64,000 nucleotides of DNA from JAHZMA01 sp965205905 (GTDB lineage Bacteria; Pseudomonadota; Alphaproteobacteria; JABAAW01; JAHZMA01). The stretch lies in assembly GCA_965205905.1 (NCBI GenBank), contig CBDBHZ010000011.1, positions 248,001 through 312,000 on the forward strand, given 5' to 3'. The notes below the pieces were generated by a model. The model saw only the letters and a list, made by a program, of their open reading frames with translations. It did no database searches and was not told the DNA's origin. Below are positions 1 through 8,632 of the stretch, piece by piece (within the stretch, counting starts at the first letter, position 1; each line of letters begins with the position of its first letter). The position numbers and the translations under genes were made by a program.

Positions 1-141
1 GCAGCATTGCGTAGCGATAAAGAGATTTTTGTTGCCCGCTTGCACGCTTATCGTTTTTCTATCGATGATATTGTAACTTGGATTAATGATTTAGATGATA
101 TCCAAATTGTACCACTCTCTTATTTATATGACCCGCAATAG
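1..141 (+). CDS. Divergent polysaccharide deacetylase family protein, C-terminal end (partial)
   Basis: The reading frame is open from the first base and ends at TAG 139-141, giving 46 residues that end in VPLSYLYDPQ. The pattern of an Ala-Leu segment, then a predicted helix (ITTWINDL-like, here DIVTWINDLDD) and a terminal VPLS is what I expect at the end of the divergent polysaccharide deacetylase (YibQ-type) family, usually periplasmic proteins. In alphaproteobacteria this gene commonly lies directly upstream of rppH, as here, with only 2 bases between the stop and the next ATG. The catalytic part lies outside the window, so the call rests on the tail and on gene order. Confidence 0.6.
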   Translation, partial: AALRSDKEIFVARLHAYRFSIDDIVTWINDLDDIQIVPLSYLYDPQ

Positions 142-143
142 AC

Positions 144-638
144 ATGACTGATAACGCCCCCCACCAACCCAATTATCGCCCTTGTGTCGGTATTATGCTT
201 TTATCCAAGACTGGTAAAATTTTTACCGCCAATCGCATTGATTACAAGGGTAATTATTGGCAAATGCCACAAGGCGGTATCGAATCAGGTGAAGATATTC
301 TGGCATGTGCAAAGCGGGAGTTAAAAGAAGAAACATCAATCGAATCGATAAAACTTATCCATCACCACCCCGACTGGCTTTATTACGATTTGCCTGATGA
401 TTTGCGCGAAAAATTCTGGCAAGGCAAATATAGCGGGCAAAAGCAACAATGGTGCTGTTTTGCTTTTACGGGGGATGATTCAGAAATTAATCTTGAAACC
501 GATATACCAGAATTTTTAGAATGGCAATGGCGTGATATTGAAGAATTGCCGACGATTATCGTGCCATTTAAGAGGCAACTCTATCAGCAGTTGGTAACGA
601 TTTTCAAACCCCATATCGTTCAATATTTATCATCATAA
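144..638 (+). CDS. rppH: RNA pyrophosphohydrolase RppH (Nudix family)
   Basis: A 164-residue Nudix hydrolase. RppH removes pyrophosphate from the 5' triphosphate end of mRNA and so starts RNase E dependent decay in the cytoplasm. The Nudix box runs from G44 to I66, with E50, R58, E59, E62 and E63 in the expected spacing. The Gly that normally follows EEx is Ser65, a small deviation. The N-terminal segment YRPCVGIMLL and the WQMPQGG segment are typical of RppH rather than of other Nudix enzymes. It is translated just after the deacetylase gene and is followed by uvrB after a single base, so the three probably share a transcript. Confidence 0.93.
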   Translation: MTDNAPHQPNYRPCVGIMLLSKTGKIFTANRIDYKGNYWQMPQGGIESGEDILACAKRELKEETSIESIKLIHHHPDWLYYDLPDDLREKFWQGKYSGQKQQWCCFAFTGDDSEINLETDIPEFLEWQWRDIEELPTIIVPFKRQLYQQLVTIFKPHIVQYLSS

Positions 639-639
639 A

Positions 640-2700
640 ATGGGCATTTTCAATTTACAATCCGATTTTGAGCCCGCAGGCGACCAGCCACAAGCCATCG
701 AATCATTATGCAAAGGCATTTCCACTAATTTACGCAATCAAACCCTATTAGGCGTTACAGGTTCGGGCAAAACTTTTACAATGGCGCATGTGGTGGCGCA
801 AACCGAAAAGCCAACCCTTCTATTGGCGCATAATAAAACCCTTGCCGCTCAACTTTATGCCGAAATGCGAGATTTTTTTCCTGATAATCATGTTGAATAT
901 TTTGTCTCATATTATGATTATTATCAGCCCGAAGCCTATGTGCCACGCACCGATACTTTTATTGAAAAAGAATCGACCATTAACGAGCAAATCGACCGTA
1001 TGCGCCATAGCGCCACCCGTGCAATTTTAGAACATCGCGATGTGATTATTGTGGCATCTGTTTCGTGCATCTATGGCATTGGCGACCGCGAAACCTATTC
1101 TAAAATGGTGATTGATGTTGAAAAAGGAATGCAGTTAAAACAGCAGGATTTTATCAAGCAAGCAGTTGAGTTGCAATATAACCGTAACGAGATTGATTTT
1201 TCGCGGGGCAAATTCCGTGTGCGCGGCGATAATATTGAAATTTTTCCAGCCCATTTGGAAGATTGTGCATGGCGTATCAGCTTTTTTGGTGATGAGGTTG
1301 AGCAAATTAAAGCGTTTGACCCATTAACGGGAAGAAATATCGAATCACCTGATAATATTAGGCTTTATGCCAATTCGCATTATGTTACCCCGCGCCCCAC
1401 CATCTATAAAGCGATTGAAAATATCAAAGAAGAATTGCAAATTCAGCTGCAAAGATTGAACGATAATAACAAATTACTAGAAGCGCAAAGATTAGAACAA
1501 CGGACAGTTTTTGATATTGAAATGTTGCAAACCACTGGTATGTGTCAAGGCATTGAGAATTATTCGCGCTTTTTAAGTGGGCGCGCGCAAGGCGAAGCAC
1601 CGCCAACCTTATTTGAATATTTCCCCGAAGATGCTTTGTTATTTGTTGATGAAAGTCATGTGATGGTGCCACAATTAGGCGCGATGTATAAGGGCGATTT
1701 TAGCCGAAAATCCACCCTATCAGAATATGGTTTTCGTCTGCCATCATGTTTGGATAACCGCCCGTTAAAATTTGAAGAATGGGATAGTAACCGTCCGCAA
1801 ACTATTTTTGTCTCTGCCACCCCCAGACAATGGGAGCTGGATTTAAGCGGTGGAAATGTGGTGGAACAAATTGTGCGCCCGACTGGTTTGCTTGACCCTA
1901 TTTGCGAAATTCGTCCGATTGCAGGGCAAGTTGATGATGTGATTGACCAATGCCGTAAAACCATCGCTAGCGGAGGGCGGGCTTTAATCACCACCCTCAC
2001 CAAGAAATTTTCTGAAGAATTAACCGAATATATGGATGAAGCGGGCTTAAAAGTGCGCTACCTACATTCGGATATTGATACGCTAGAGCGAATTCAAATT
2101 ATCCGCGATTTACGGCAGGGAGTTTTTGATATTTTGGTGGGTATCAATTTATTGCGCGAGGGGTTGGATATTCCTGAATGTGTTTTAGTCGCGATTTTAG
2201 ATGCCGATAAGGAGGGATTTTTGCGTTCAAAAACATCTTTGGTGCAAACCATTGGGCGTGCTGCCCGTAATATTGATGGGTTGGTTGTGCTTTATGCTGA
2301 CCATATGACCGATTCGCTGACATATGCACTTGATGAAACCACCCGTCGCCGTGAAAAACAGCAACAATATAATGAAGAAAACAACATCACCCCGCAATCA
2401 ATCAAACGTGCCGTGCATGACATGCCTTACCTTAAAGAAAGCCAGCAAGATATTCTTATCGCCACCCATCAAGACCAGCGATTAATGTTTGATAGTATCG
2501 CTCTCAAAAAATATCTGCCAAAGTTAGAGCAAGTGATGAAACAAACAGCTGATGAGCTAGATTTTGAACAAGCAACCATCATGCGTGATGAATTAAAAAA
2601 ATTGCGCTATCAAGATTTAGAAATGCCGCTAAGCGCCTGTGCTTTCAATCAAGAGTTGGCAGTAAAAATCTTGACCAAAAAGAAAAAACGCCCAAAGTAA
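640..2700 (+). CDS. uvrB: UvrABC excinuclease subunit B
   Basis: A 686-residue DNA damage recognition helicase of nucleotide excision repair. It is loaded on DNA by UvrA, verifies the lesion with a beta-hairpin and recruits UvrC. Visible features are the Walker A motif GVTGSGKT at residues 38-45, the beta-hairpin region YYDYYQPEAYVP near residues 92-104, the DESH Walker B box at about 337-340, the helicase motif with GINLLREGLDIPE near residue 505, and a C-terminal UVR domain at about 635-670 used to contact UvrC. The start ATG is one base after the rppH stop. The length is normal for the family. The end is convergent with the glycosyltransferase gene. Confidence 0.97.
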   Translation: MGIFNLQSDFEPAGDQPQAIESLCKGISTNLRNQTLLGVTGSGKTFTMAHVVAQTEKPTLLLAHNKTLAAQLYAEMRDFFPDNHVEYFVSYYDYYQPEAYVPRTDTFIEKESTINEQIDRMRHSATRAILEHRDVIIVASVSCIYGIGDRETYSKMVIDVEKGMQLKQQDFIKQAVELQYNRNEIDFSRGKFRVRGDNIEIFPAHLEDCAWRISFFGDEVEQIKAFDPLTGRNIESPDNIRLYANSHYVTPRPTIYKAIENIKEELQIQLQRLNDNNKLLEAQRLEQRTVFDIEMLQTTGMCQGIENYSRFLSGRAQGEAPPTLFEYFPEDALLFVDESHVMVPQLGAMYKGDFSRKSTLSEYGFRLPSCLDNRPLKFEEWDSNRPQTIFVSATPRQWELDLSGGNVVEQIVRPTGLLDPICEIRPIAGQVDDVIDQCRKTIASGGRALITTLTKKFSEELTEYMDEAGLKVRYLHSDIDTLERIQIIRDLRQGVFDILVGINLLREGLDIPECVLVAILDADKEGFLRSKTSLVQTIGRAARNIDGLVVLYADHMTDSLTYALDETTRRREKQQQYNEENNITPQSIKRAVHDMPYLKESQQDILIATHQDQRLMFDSIALKKYLPKLEQVMKQTADELDFEQATIMRDELKKLRYQDLEMPLSACAFNQELAVKILTKKKKRPK

Positions 2701-2718
2701 AAAATCAGGATTTTTTAC
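2697..2718. terminator. Possible bidirectional terminator between convergent genes
   Basis: A perfect 9-bp inverted repeat (GTAAAAAAT, 4-base loop, ATTTTTTAC) covers the uvrB stop codon and the stop codon of the convergent gene. On both strands the hairpin has a run of six T on its 3' side. The stem is only A/T-rich, so it is weak as an intrinsic terminator. Confidence 0.35.
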
Positions 2719-3736
2719 CCCGCCACATCCAAAATAACAATAGAGAAGTGCTACAAAAAGCTCCTGCCAATGATAGAATTTCATAATGAATCGATAAAAT
2801 TGCCAATAATATCAACAGGCAATTATTTAATAAAATCGCACGGCTAATGACATTATGCGGGTAACCCGAAATACGTGCCATATGATAAAAATGCGAGACA
2901 TGTGGCAACCAAATTTTCTCTAAACGAATCATGCGCTTCAACAAGGTAAGCCCCGCATCCATGTAATAATAAAGCGGTAAAATCACTGCTGCCTCCCAAT
3001 AACCATAGCTGGAAAGTTGTAAAATAAGACCCGCAATGATGAAGCCAATCGGCACCGAGCCACAATCACCTAAAAATATTTTAGCAGGATGCCAATTCCA
3101 CCATAAAAACACGATAGCGGCACATAATAATGCCAAGCCCGGTAAACCTGTGGTTAGAAAAATATCCTGTTCGCCAATAAATAATGTTACCAAAAATAAT
3201 CCAGCGCCCACTGAACCCATTTCAACACCGCTAATGCCATCAATGCCATCCATAAAATTGAAAAAATTAGTAAAACAGACCCAAAATAAAAACGCAAAAA
3301 GCCAATCAAACCATTGCGGAAAATAATTAAGCAAAATTGAACTAGGCAATAAAGGTAATAATAATGCAACAAATGCCATCTGCACCAGTAAGCGTGGCAA
3401 GGGTGGCAGTGGTTTAATATCGTCCCAAAACGATACGAGGCAAATGCCAATCAATGCCAACAAAAATTCATAACCCAAAATTGTTGGCAAACTCACCTTT
3501 GATGCGATAAAAATCAACCAAACTATCAATGCCAAAACAAACATATCAACAATCGCAATGCCCCCGCCATAAGGCACGGGACGCTTGTGAATCGATGCGA
3601 CATGAATCACTTTGCTAACAATCCGTTTTGTTATAAAAAATTTGCGTAAAATTTTAATTTCAAACCAAGCAAAGATGCTTAACACTATAAGCACCAAAAA
3701 ACTATACTGAAATTCAGGTAATAATAAGTAAGACAT
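2705..3736 (-). CDS. Polyprenyl-phosphate sugar-1-phosphate transferase (WecA/MraY family, GT4)
   Basis: A 343-residue integral membrane protein with about ten hydrophobic segments. The family transfers a UDP-activated aminosugar-phosphate to undecaprenyl phosphate and so starts a lipid-linked glycan. The conserved cytoplasmic loops are visible: the Asp pair in SFWDDIKP, the NFMDGIDGISG segment, FLGDCGSVPIG, and a His-rich loop HVSHFYHMARISG near the C-terminus. The loop pattern fits WecA/WbpL-like enzymes better than MraY, and the gene is outside any mur cluster. I chose the ATG at 3736 because an upstream start (up to 3817) would overlap the previous gene by 62 bases. The 19-base gap to the Maf-like gene suggests one operon. 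The sugar substrate cannot be read from sequence. Confidence 0.8.
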   Translation of the reverse strand: MSYLLLPEFQYSFLVLIVLSIFAWFEIKILRKFFITKRIVSKVIHVASIHKRPVPYGGGIAIVDMFVLALIVWLIFIASKVSLPTILGYEFLLALIGICLVSFWDDIKPLPPLPRLLVQMAFVALLLPLLPSSILLNYFPQWFDWLFAFLFWVCFTNFFNFMDGIDGISGVEMGSVGAGLFLVTLFIGEQDIFLTTGLPGLALLCAAIVFLWWNWHPAKIFLGDCGSVPIGFIIAGLILQLSSYGYWEAAVILPLYYYMDAGLTLLKRMIRLEKIWLPHVSHFYHMARISGYPHNVISRAILLNNCLLILLAILSIHYEILSLAGAFCSTSLLLFWMWRGKKS

Positions 3737-3755
3737 TTTTATTTGATAAAATCCA

Positions 3756-6143
3756 TCATTGTCCAATAACAAAAGGAAGTGCTTTACCCTCATGAAGCAT
3801 TCCCGGATATGACACATCTAATTTTTTTCTTGTAACATATAAATGATGTGCAAAATTTTGTAAATAGCGATTATCATTGATAGATATAGGCGACCCTTCT
3901 GCTGTTACGAAATCATATTTTCCTAAATTATCAATATTTCTTTTGAAAATAAATTCAGCATATTGATAATTCTGCGTTAACAAATCTTCCACATAATCCA
4001 ACATATTATTCATAAAGACTCCATAATTTTTCTTATCAATATACATGAAAATTTTGTAAATATGATGCAAATAAAGAATCACTGTGCCAACAATGGCGAT
4101 ATTAATCGAACTATTTTTTTTCTGTGATGCGCTATCTTGACTCTGAAAAACGAGCATGATTTGTGATACAAATTTTTCAAAATCCTCATATTCTTTAATA
4201 CCAATGGCGCGATGATTGTTAATGATTGAGATAATTTCATCTAATTGCTCATGCAGCGCATCACAATTATTGGTAATGCGCGTTACAATTTCTTGTTCTT
4301 CTGTTTCGCCAATATTAATACTATATTGATTATCAAATAATTTTTCTTTTTCTTGTTCCTTATCAAGAAGCAGTAGATTTTCAGGCAATTCAGGTATCAG
4401 ATGGGGAAATAATGGGGTAAGATGTTCTATATATCTGCCATCACTACAATTATAAAGCTGATAACGGTCAATATGTACCGCCTCGATTCGATTAACCAAA
4501 TGTTCTATTCCTAAAGAGGTGTAATCCAAAATAAAATTTGAAACCGCACTGCCTCCAAAATTAGCCCGCATTTTAGCATCAGTAAAATCAGGTGATTTCA
4601 CGCGCAACAGCCGATAAATCATATCATTCGTCTCATAGCCACGTTTGCATGGCAAGGCGACCTGAAAATCAGTCATTTTATGTTTTTGATAAAATGATTT
4701 TTTAGAATGCCCAATACCAAGCCTTGTCCCCAAATCCATACCCAAACAATAAATATTTTGAAAACCCAAAGGAATCGACACCGCCAAAGCAAGATTGACA
4801 ACATTGGGTGTTGTAAAATCAATCACCCATTTCCTTTTATTTGCTTCTTCATCACCAAGCAGAGTAAAAGCACAATCACTTGCATTAATACTATAGACAC
4901 GCAAAACATAGATAACACGTTCAAAAATTCTAACCAATGTTGGCGATGTGGTTTGAAAGCCAATAAAGATAATATCCTTCCAACGTGGGTCGTCTCTATA
5001 TTTTCGGGTAAAGCGTTCCATCAACCAATAATCAACGAATGTATTCTCACAATTAATAAAAATATCTGGAAAAATATCATATTCAAGCAACGTGACTAAT
5101 GTTGTGCCGCACGCCATAATCACATAACCTTCTTCTGCTTTTTTTCTAATAATATCAATAGATTGATCCAGTGAAGGCCCATTAGCAACAAGCAAAAGCG
5201 GTAATTTTTGGTAGTCGATGAGTTTTTTAGTCAAAATTTTATCATCATGTGGGCGTTTATTTTTAAGCGTTCTAAAAATATTAAGCATAGAATGATGGTG
5301 CATTTGTGCCTCATCTTCTAAAAACCCTTTGCCGATACGCAACGAAACTGATGTTTTATTAAAATCAACATTAAATTGACGATAGTCAATATCCTCAATA
5401 TGGGTAAAAAATAAATTATTATCAAATAATGGATAATGAATACTACCAAAGATGCTACTTGCAAATTCTTTATCAATATTTTGCGTCTTCATTCTAGCAC
5501 TATCCAGAAATAATAATCTTCCTGACTTTTCTTCACATTTTTCTTCCCAAACTGAAAAATCATGAAAATGCGCCGCATATTGAATGAACTCATAATTTTT
5601 TTCAAAAATTACCAAATTGGCAAATTGATACTTTTCAAATAATAAATCAATATGATGCCCTAAACCCAAGCCAAAACACAGCAAAAAAGCACTGCCGTTG
5701 AAATCAGGATGATGTCTATGTTTCACCATCATATCATAATCTAGCAAGCCCTCATCAAAATAATGCTTGATAGATTGTGTGCCAATAATATTTTGTCTTG
5801 TAATCAAATTATTGGTAAAAAACATACGTTCCGCATAGCTTAAACCAAAACAACATTCAGGTGAGTAAAAATCATTCATTGGCGCAGATTTTCTAACCAC
5901 TGCCTCTTCATCATCCATCTGCTCTGCAATATGTGTTTGCAAATCTTGCGGATATAAGCGTTTCCCTTGCTCAAAAACATTAATAACATCACCAGATTCA
6001 TCAAATTCTAACGCATCAAATGTAACTGTTTTCTCACTTAAAATATCATAAATATGCTTATATTTTTCTTCTAACCATCGCAAGTTTTTTTGATATAATT
6101 TATCGGCTTGTTCTAATTTTTCTTTTTTAATATCTTGTGTCAT
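3756..6143 (-). CDS. Maf-type motility accessory protein (DUF115, MptE-like)
   Basis: A 795-residue protein of the family called motility-associated factor or 6-hydroxymethylpterin pyrophosphokinase MptE-like. Family members are putative glycosyltransferases that add nonulosonic acids to flagellin. The signature GPSLD is visible near residue 320 (LLLVANGPSLDQS), followed by the segment CLGMDLGTRLG near residue 467, which corresponds to the family GxDLA motif. A long N-terminal region with an FGLGLGHH segment precedes it, and a helical C-terminal tail follows. The start ATG overlaps the stop of the upstream gene by 4 bases (ATGA), indicating translational coupling. No flagellin gene is in the window, so the acceptor is inferred. 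Confidence 0.8.
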   Translation of the reverse strand: MTQDIKKEKLEQADKLYQKNLRWLEEKYKHIYDILSEKTVTFDALEFDESGDVINVFEQGKRLYPQDLQTHIAEQMDDEEAVVRKSAPMNDFYSPECCFGLSYAERMFFTNNLITRQNIIGTQSIKHYFDEGLLDYDMMVKHRHHPDFNGSAFLLCFGLGLGHHIDLLFEKYQFANLVIFEKNYEFIQYAAHFHDFSVWEEKCEEKSGRLLFLDSARMKTQNIDKEFASSIFGSIHYPLFDNNLFFTHIEDIDYRQFNVDFNKTSVSLRIGKGFLEDEAQMHHHSMLNIFRTLKNKRPHDDKILTKKLIDYQKLPLLLVANGPSLDQSIDIIRKKAEEGYVIMACGTTLVTLLEYDIFPDIFINCENTFVDYWLMERFTRKYRDDPRWKDIIFIGFQTTSPTLVRIFERVIYVLRVYSINASDCAFTLLGDEEANKRKWVIDFTTPNVVNLALAVSIPLGFQNIYCLGMDLGTRLGIGHSKKSFYQKHKMTDFQVALPCKRGYETNDMIYRLLRVKSPDFTDAKMRANFGGSAVSNFILDYTSLGIEHLVNRIEAVHIDRYQLYNCSDGRYIEHLTPLFPHLIPELPENLLLLDKEQEKEKLFDNQYSINIGETEEQEIVTRITNNCDALHEQLDEIISIINNHRAIGIKEYEDFEKFVSQIMLVFQSQDSASQKKNSSINIAIVGTVILYLHHIYKIFMYIDKKNYGVFMNNMLDYVEDLLTQNYQYAEFIFKRNIDNLGKYDFVTAEGSPISINDNRYLQNFAHHLYVTRKKLDVSYPGMLHEGKALPFVIGQ

Positions 6144-8176
6144 GGTTTTTGCTCAAAAAAACTATTGGTTATAAATCTCAAATCATCATAAGTTAAAACA
6201 ATATTTTCAGATAATTTTTGACTATCCTCCATATCAAAAGAGGCAAGCATTTTTTGATATTGCTTGTTTTTATAATCATCTTGCACGATATCAATAATCG
6301 CCTGATAATAATCAGACCAATTATCAAAGACCAGCTTGTTCTTAAAATCTTCATCAATGGCTAATAAAACAGCAGCATCCACCCGCTCATTGGGCAAGCT
6401 GCCTTGATAACATAGACAAATTCTTTGAGCTGCCAAACATTTCTGAGGCAAATCAATATTGGAATGTGATAAATTAAGCATTATATCAGGATATAAAATA
6501 AATGTTTCTAGCGACAAATGATAATCAACACTCACCACACGACCTTGTAAATTTTCATCATCACCAGCAATCAGCTCGATTATCTCCTGAAACATCACCT
6601 CTCCGCCTAATATATCAACATCAAAAATTAACGCTATTTTCGTATTTTCTTGTAGAAGGCGACGCAACATTTTGATTTTATCATCATCTAAATCAATCCG
6701 TTTTACATAAATACCAACGATAAAAGAGGTTTTTTCAGGCACTTCAGAATTTACCTCTCGGTCACCCCTAAAATATTGCAACAAAGGAAACCGCATTCGT
6801 AAAATCGTTGCTTTATCTGTTTGATGTTCAATAATCGCTTCGCCCTTATCAAAGCTTTGCCCTTTGGTGAGCGGGTAAAGATATTGGTCGCCTAGCACTG
6901 CATCATACCCCCATAAATGCGCTGTTTCATCATCACCAGCATATAAAACATTCAAAAAGGCTGGTTTTTTGCGCCAAAAACCAATGCGTGATGGCATTGC
7001 GTAATCATTAATATCAAGTAAGATATCAATCTCATCGCGATAAATAATTTCAGCCAATGTTTCATTATCAACACGACCAGCATAAAAAATCTCTTCTGTA
7101 AATTTGCCATATTTAATATAATCATCAAAATATTTTTCGCGGTCAAAATAAAAATAAATCGATAAATTCGTGTTGCGAAAAAACAATAATTTGGTTGCCA
7201 AATAATTGAGCCGATATTCAGATTGCGGATAAGAACCAATAAAAACACCTAATTTCAAATCTTTATTTTGAGTTGGTTTTCGCCTATCATAGGGTTTTAC
7301 TGGCAAATTTGCTTTGCTATATTGTTGTTCTAGCTTACGTTTTTTATCGGTGATATTAAGGCGATAATAGCTTTTAATGGCATGATAGGTAGGGTCTTGC
7401 TTAAATAAAAGCCTTTGTTCGTGCGGTAAAAAATCTTGACTATCTCCGTTTTTGGCTCCGTTTTTGGCTCCGTTTTTGGCAAAGCTTTTAGCTGCCTCAT
7501 CAAGCCATAAGATAAGATTCTTTTCATCTCTTAAATATAAAAATAAATCACTCAATAACAGTGATTCCACCGATGTTAATTTGCCTTGATAGTAATCAAT
7601 GATTTTTTCTACAAAATGAGTTGCATCATGCGGTAGATTGTTAAAAAGTGATAGCTTGATCATCATGATAAAAATTTCTACATGGCTGGTAAACGCCAAA
7701 CTTAAATCAGAGCATCTATCATACGCCGTCTTATAATAACCACGTTTCATTAAATAGCTGATAGAATCTATCATTTCTTTTGAGTCACGCACGAAAAAAG
7801 CATTTTCGAATTTAGGCAACCAAGCTGGTATTAATGCTTGATTACTTTCTTCCATAGCTAAGCTTAATTTAATATAGTAAAGAGCCTCATCGCTTAAACC
7901 CAAAGCTGCTGCTATCACTGCTAGTGCATAGATTGTTTCTGTATGTTGATAGCCATCATCATGAATCTTTTTCAGTATCAGATAAGCATGACCATATCTT
8001 TGTTTTCTGTATAAATATAATGCTGTTAAATAATTCCAAAGTAGTAACTGATTTGGAAATTTTTGACTGCCCTCATTGATTTTATCAAGAAGCATCTCTT
8101 CATCTTCCATATCTTCTAAATATGTCATGATGTTTAGAACATATTCCTCTACATCGTCATCTAATTTGAGAGCCAT
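6140..8176 (-). CDS. TPR-like protein with GT41/SPINDLY-like glycosyltransferase region
   Basis: A 678-residue protein. Residues 1 to about 250 are helical repeats of TPR type, with LWNYLTALYLYRKQRYGHAYLILKKI as the clearest unit. Residues 300-600 resemble the catalytic half of O-GlcNAc transferase-like GT41 enzymes: a start like KLGVFIGSYPQSEYRLNYLA, then DEIDILLDINDYAMPSRIGFWRKKPA, NVLYAGDDETAH and a DYxLGDQYLYP-like segment. The usual His of the GYVS-H motif is not seen, so it is divergent. I chose ATG 8176 because AAGG lies 6 bases upstream; TTG at 8182 is the alternative. In Caulobacter the TPR-glycosyltransferase FlmG modifies flagellin, which makes the link with the downstream Maf protein attractive. 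Function is inferred. Confidence 0.65.
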   Translation of the reverse strand: MALKLDDDVEEYVLNIMTYLEDMEDEEMLLDKINEGSQKFPNQLLLWNYLTALYLYRKQRYGHAYLILKKIHDDGYQHTETIYALAVIAAALGLSDEALYYIKLSLAMEESNQALIPAWLPKFENAFFVRDSKEMIDSISYLMKRGYYKTAYDRCSDLSLAFTSHVEIFIMMIKLSLFNNLPHDATHFVEKIIDYYQGKLTSVESLLLSDLFLYLRDEKNLILWLDEAAKSFAKNGAKNGAKNGDSQDFLPHEQRLLFKQDPTYHAIKSYYRLNITDKKRKLEQQYSKANLPVKPYDRRKPTQNKDLKLGVFIGSYPQSEYRLNYLATKLLFFRNTNLSIYFYFDREKYFDDYIKYGKFTEEIFYAGRVDNETLAEIIYRDEIDILLDINDYAMPSRIGFWRKKPAFLNVLYAGDDETAHLWGYDAVLGDQYLYPLTKGQSFDKGEAIIEHQTDKATILRMRFPLLQYFRGDREVNSEVPEKTSFIVGIYVKRIDLDDDKIKMLRRLLQENTKIALIFDVDILGGEVMFQEIIELIAGDDENLQGRVVSVDYHLSLETFILYPDIMLNLSHSNIDLPQKCLAAQRICLCYQGSLPNERVDAAVLLAIDEDFKNKLVFDNWSDYYQAIIDIVQDDYKNKQYQKMLASFDMEDSQKLSENIVLTYDDLRFITNSFFEQKP
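7446..7480 (-). repeat. 12-bp in-frame tandem repeat (about 2.9 copies)
   Basis: The unit ccgtttttggct is repeated almost three times. Read on the minus strand it encodes AKNG three times, in the linker between the helical repeats and the glycosyltransferase region of the surrounding gene. Length change by whole units would keep the frame. Confidence 0.9.
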
Positions 8177-8352
8177 TACCAACCTTTTGGAAAAATTTCA
8201 TTTATATTATAAAAATCACGTCATTATAGCAAGTATCATTACAACTACCCACCAAAATTCTATTTTTATCAACTTCTTTGCCAATTTTTTTTGTGGCCAT
8301 GACTGGCATTAAAATTGCAACATCAGATTTTATATTATCAGGAGTAACCCAT

Positions 8353-8592
8353 ATGCGTTTCTTACAAAAAAAACTATTCATCTTCACCAATAGCGTGATT
8401 TTATTTATCAGCTATGTGATTTTATCCAATATTTTACCCATCATTACCCCACATGATGCACTTGCCGATATTCAACGCAACCCCGATGATTTATGCGCGA
8501 AATATAGCCTCACATCACCACAAAAAAACCAGAGCATACCTGTTATTCCTGATAGTAATTCTAAAACATTATTATGTCCCCCAAGAAAATAA
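8353..8592 (+). CDS. Small membrane-anchored or secreted protein, unknown
   Basis: A 79-residue protein I do not recognise. AGGAG at 8340-8344 lies 8 bases before ATG 8353, which decides this start over an earlier in-frame one at 8278. Residues 8-30 are hydrophobic (FIFTNSVILFISYVILSNIL), so it is either a signal peptide or a single membrane anchor, followed by a short polar tail with two cysteines (LCAK and LLCPP). It lies 40 bases upstream of argG and on the same strand, so both may be cotranscribed. The strong ribosome binding site is the main reason to believe it is a real gene. Confidence 0.6.
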   Translation: MRFLQKKLFIFTNSVILFISYVILSNILPIITPHDALADIQRNPDDLCAKYSLTSPQKNQSIPVIPDSNSKTLLCPPRK

Positions 8593-8632
8593 TTAAAGCA
8601 AAGCAACATCATTTTAGCAAAAGTGAGGAAAA

